Shown here piece by piece: positions 63,648 through 64,000 of a DNA stretch of 64,000 nucleotides. Within the stretch, counting starts at the first letter, position 1. The number at the start of each line of letters is the position of its first letter. Source of the stretch: Candidatus Trichofilum aggregatum (GTDB taxonomy: Bacteria > Chloroflexota > Anaerolineae > Promineifilales > Promineifilaceae); NCBI GenBank assembly GCA_016716885.1, contig JADJUV010000039.1, positions 1-64,000 of the forward strand, given 5' to 3'. The notes below the pieces were generated by a model that worked only from the letters and a program-made list of their open reading frames with translations, was not told the DNA's origin and made no database searches. The position numbers and the translations under genes are program-made.

Positions 63648-64000
63648 TTAAGCAAGTTTCCGGAATCCTGCCTGAACAAAATGATGATCAGCGGTAAAGG
63701 CAATTTGTGTTGCCTCATCTTGCATAATAACAAAGCTGGTACAGTCTGTTACTCCCCATTCCTTATCAGTTCTTTGACTGTACAGAAGCCATGCTTTATC
63801 CAATATGGTTTGCTCAAAGGAAATAATTTGCAAAATAGGGTTTTGACGAAGCGCGTTTATGAAACCGATTGTTTTTACTCGTAGATGAGGAGCAGAAAGC
63901 GCATCGGCTACTTCCATTAAAACAAATTCGGATGTTAATAGTTTTCTCTTTTCCTGGCGGAGATTATGCATAATTGATCGTGCCTGGCGATGCTGTCGAT
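63648..64000 (-). CDS. PIN-domain ribonuclease (VapC-like), 5' end off the window
   Basis: The frame stays open to the right edge (RQHRQARSIMHNL...), so the ATG at 63971 is internal. PIN features visible: the second acidic block LLTSEFVLMEVADAL (Glu), the third in GVTDCTSFVIMQ (Asp), and the fourth near AFTADHHFVQAGFRKL. The first Asp should lie outside the window. VapC-like toxins cut RNA; the antitoxin gene is probably outside too. No GCGGCCGC in this piece. Confidence 0.82.
   Translation of the reverse strand, partial: RQHRQARSIMHNLRQEKRKLLTSEFVLMEVADALSAPHLRVKTIGFINALRQNPILQIISFEQTILDKAWLLYSQRTDKEWGVTDCTSFVIMQDEATQIAFTADHHFVQAGFRKLA

Overview
The window looks like part of a bacterial chromosome of the phylum Chloroflexota, most likely the Anaerolineae/Caldilinea side. 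This is inferred from gene content: tandem DUF2330 proteins, a nucleotidyl cyclase-AAA-TPR giant, an EAD-NACHT-formylglycine-enzyme STAND protein, GTP-type PEP carboxykinase, plant-type glutaminyl cyclase, and many small membrane proteins. There are no rRNA or tRNA genes, no CRISPR array, no IS transposase and no phage module. Most genes are metabolic or housekeeping, in short operons on either strand. The sucA/sucB pair, an acyl-CoA dehydrogenase and pckG point to a respiring heterotroph.

Layout. 0-5 kb: a tandem GNAT protein, selB, a DinB protein and an MntA/HepT pair. 5-15 kb: a 2-hydroxyacid dehydrogenase, a YetF-like protein, a methyltransferase, a fructosamine kinase, two DUF2330 paralogues, a lipoprotein, and a PduO cobalamin adenosyltransferase next to a double ECF ATPase. 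15-22 kb: an AI-2E/PerM transporter, a heavily broken STAND gene, and a membrane-anchored subtilase. 22-31 kb: an SDR epimerase, glnS, a YkgJ protein, a NarL/NarX-like two-component pair with two membrane proteins, and pckG. 31-41 kb: a GH4 glycosidase, a zinc-ribbon/PQQ protein, a broken LamG surface protein, and sucB-sucA. 42-51 kb: a rhomboid protease, an unlisted 51-residue membrane ORF, an M23 peptidase, a penicillin acylase, a PaxB-like membrane protein, and the cyclase-ATPase-TPR regulator. 51-64 kb: an acyl-CoA dehydrogenase, an M20 peptidase, hflX, a DUF4139 protein, glutaminyl cyclase, trmFO, an alcohol dehydrogenase, a secreted zincin, tsaD, and a partial PIN protein.

Three signals run across the whole window. 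(1) The octamer GCGGCCGC occurs about 125 times by hand count, roughly once per 500 bases and tens of times more than base composition predicts. It sits inside genes of every kind as AAA, RGR or RPQ/RPL codons, so it behaves like a highly iterated palindrome similar in style to cyanobacterial HIP1 but with a different sequence. (2) Intergenic spaces carry several families of dispersed palindromic or short-tandem repeats, some of which have entered reading frames. (3) At least a dozen genes are broken by single-base shifts, mostly at homopolymers, and a few zones are G/C-homopolymer rubbish. The assembly therefore probably carries indel errors, and most broken genes are likely intact in the cell.
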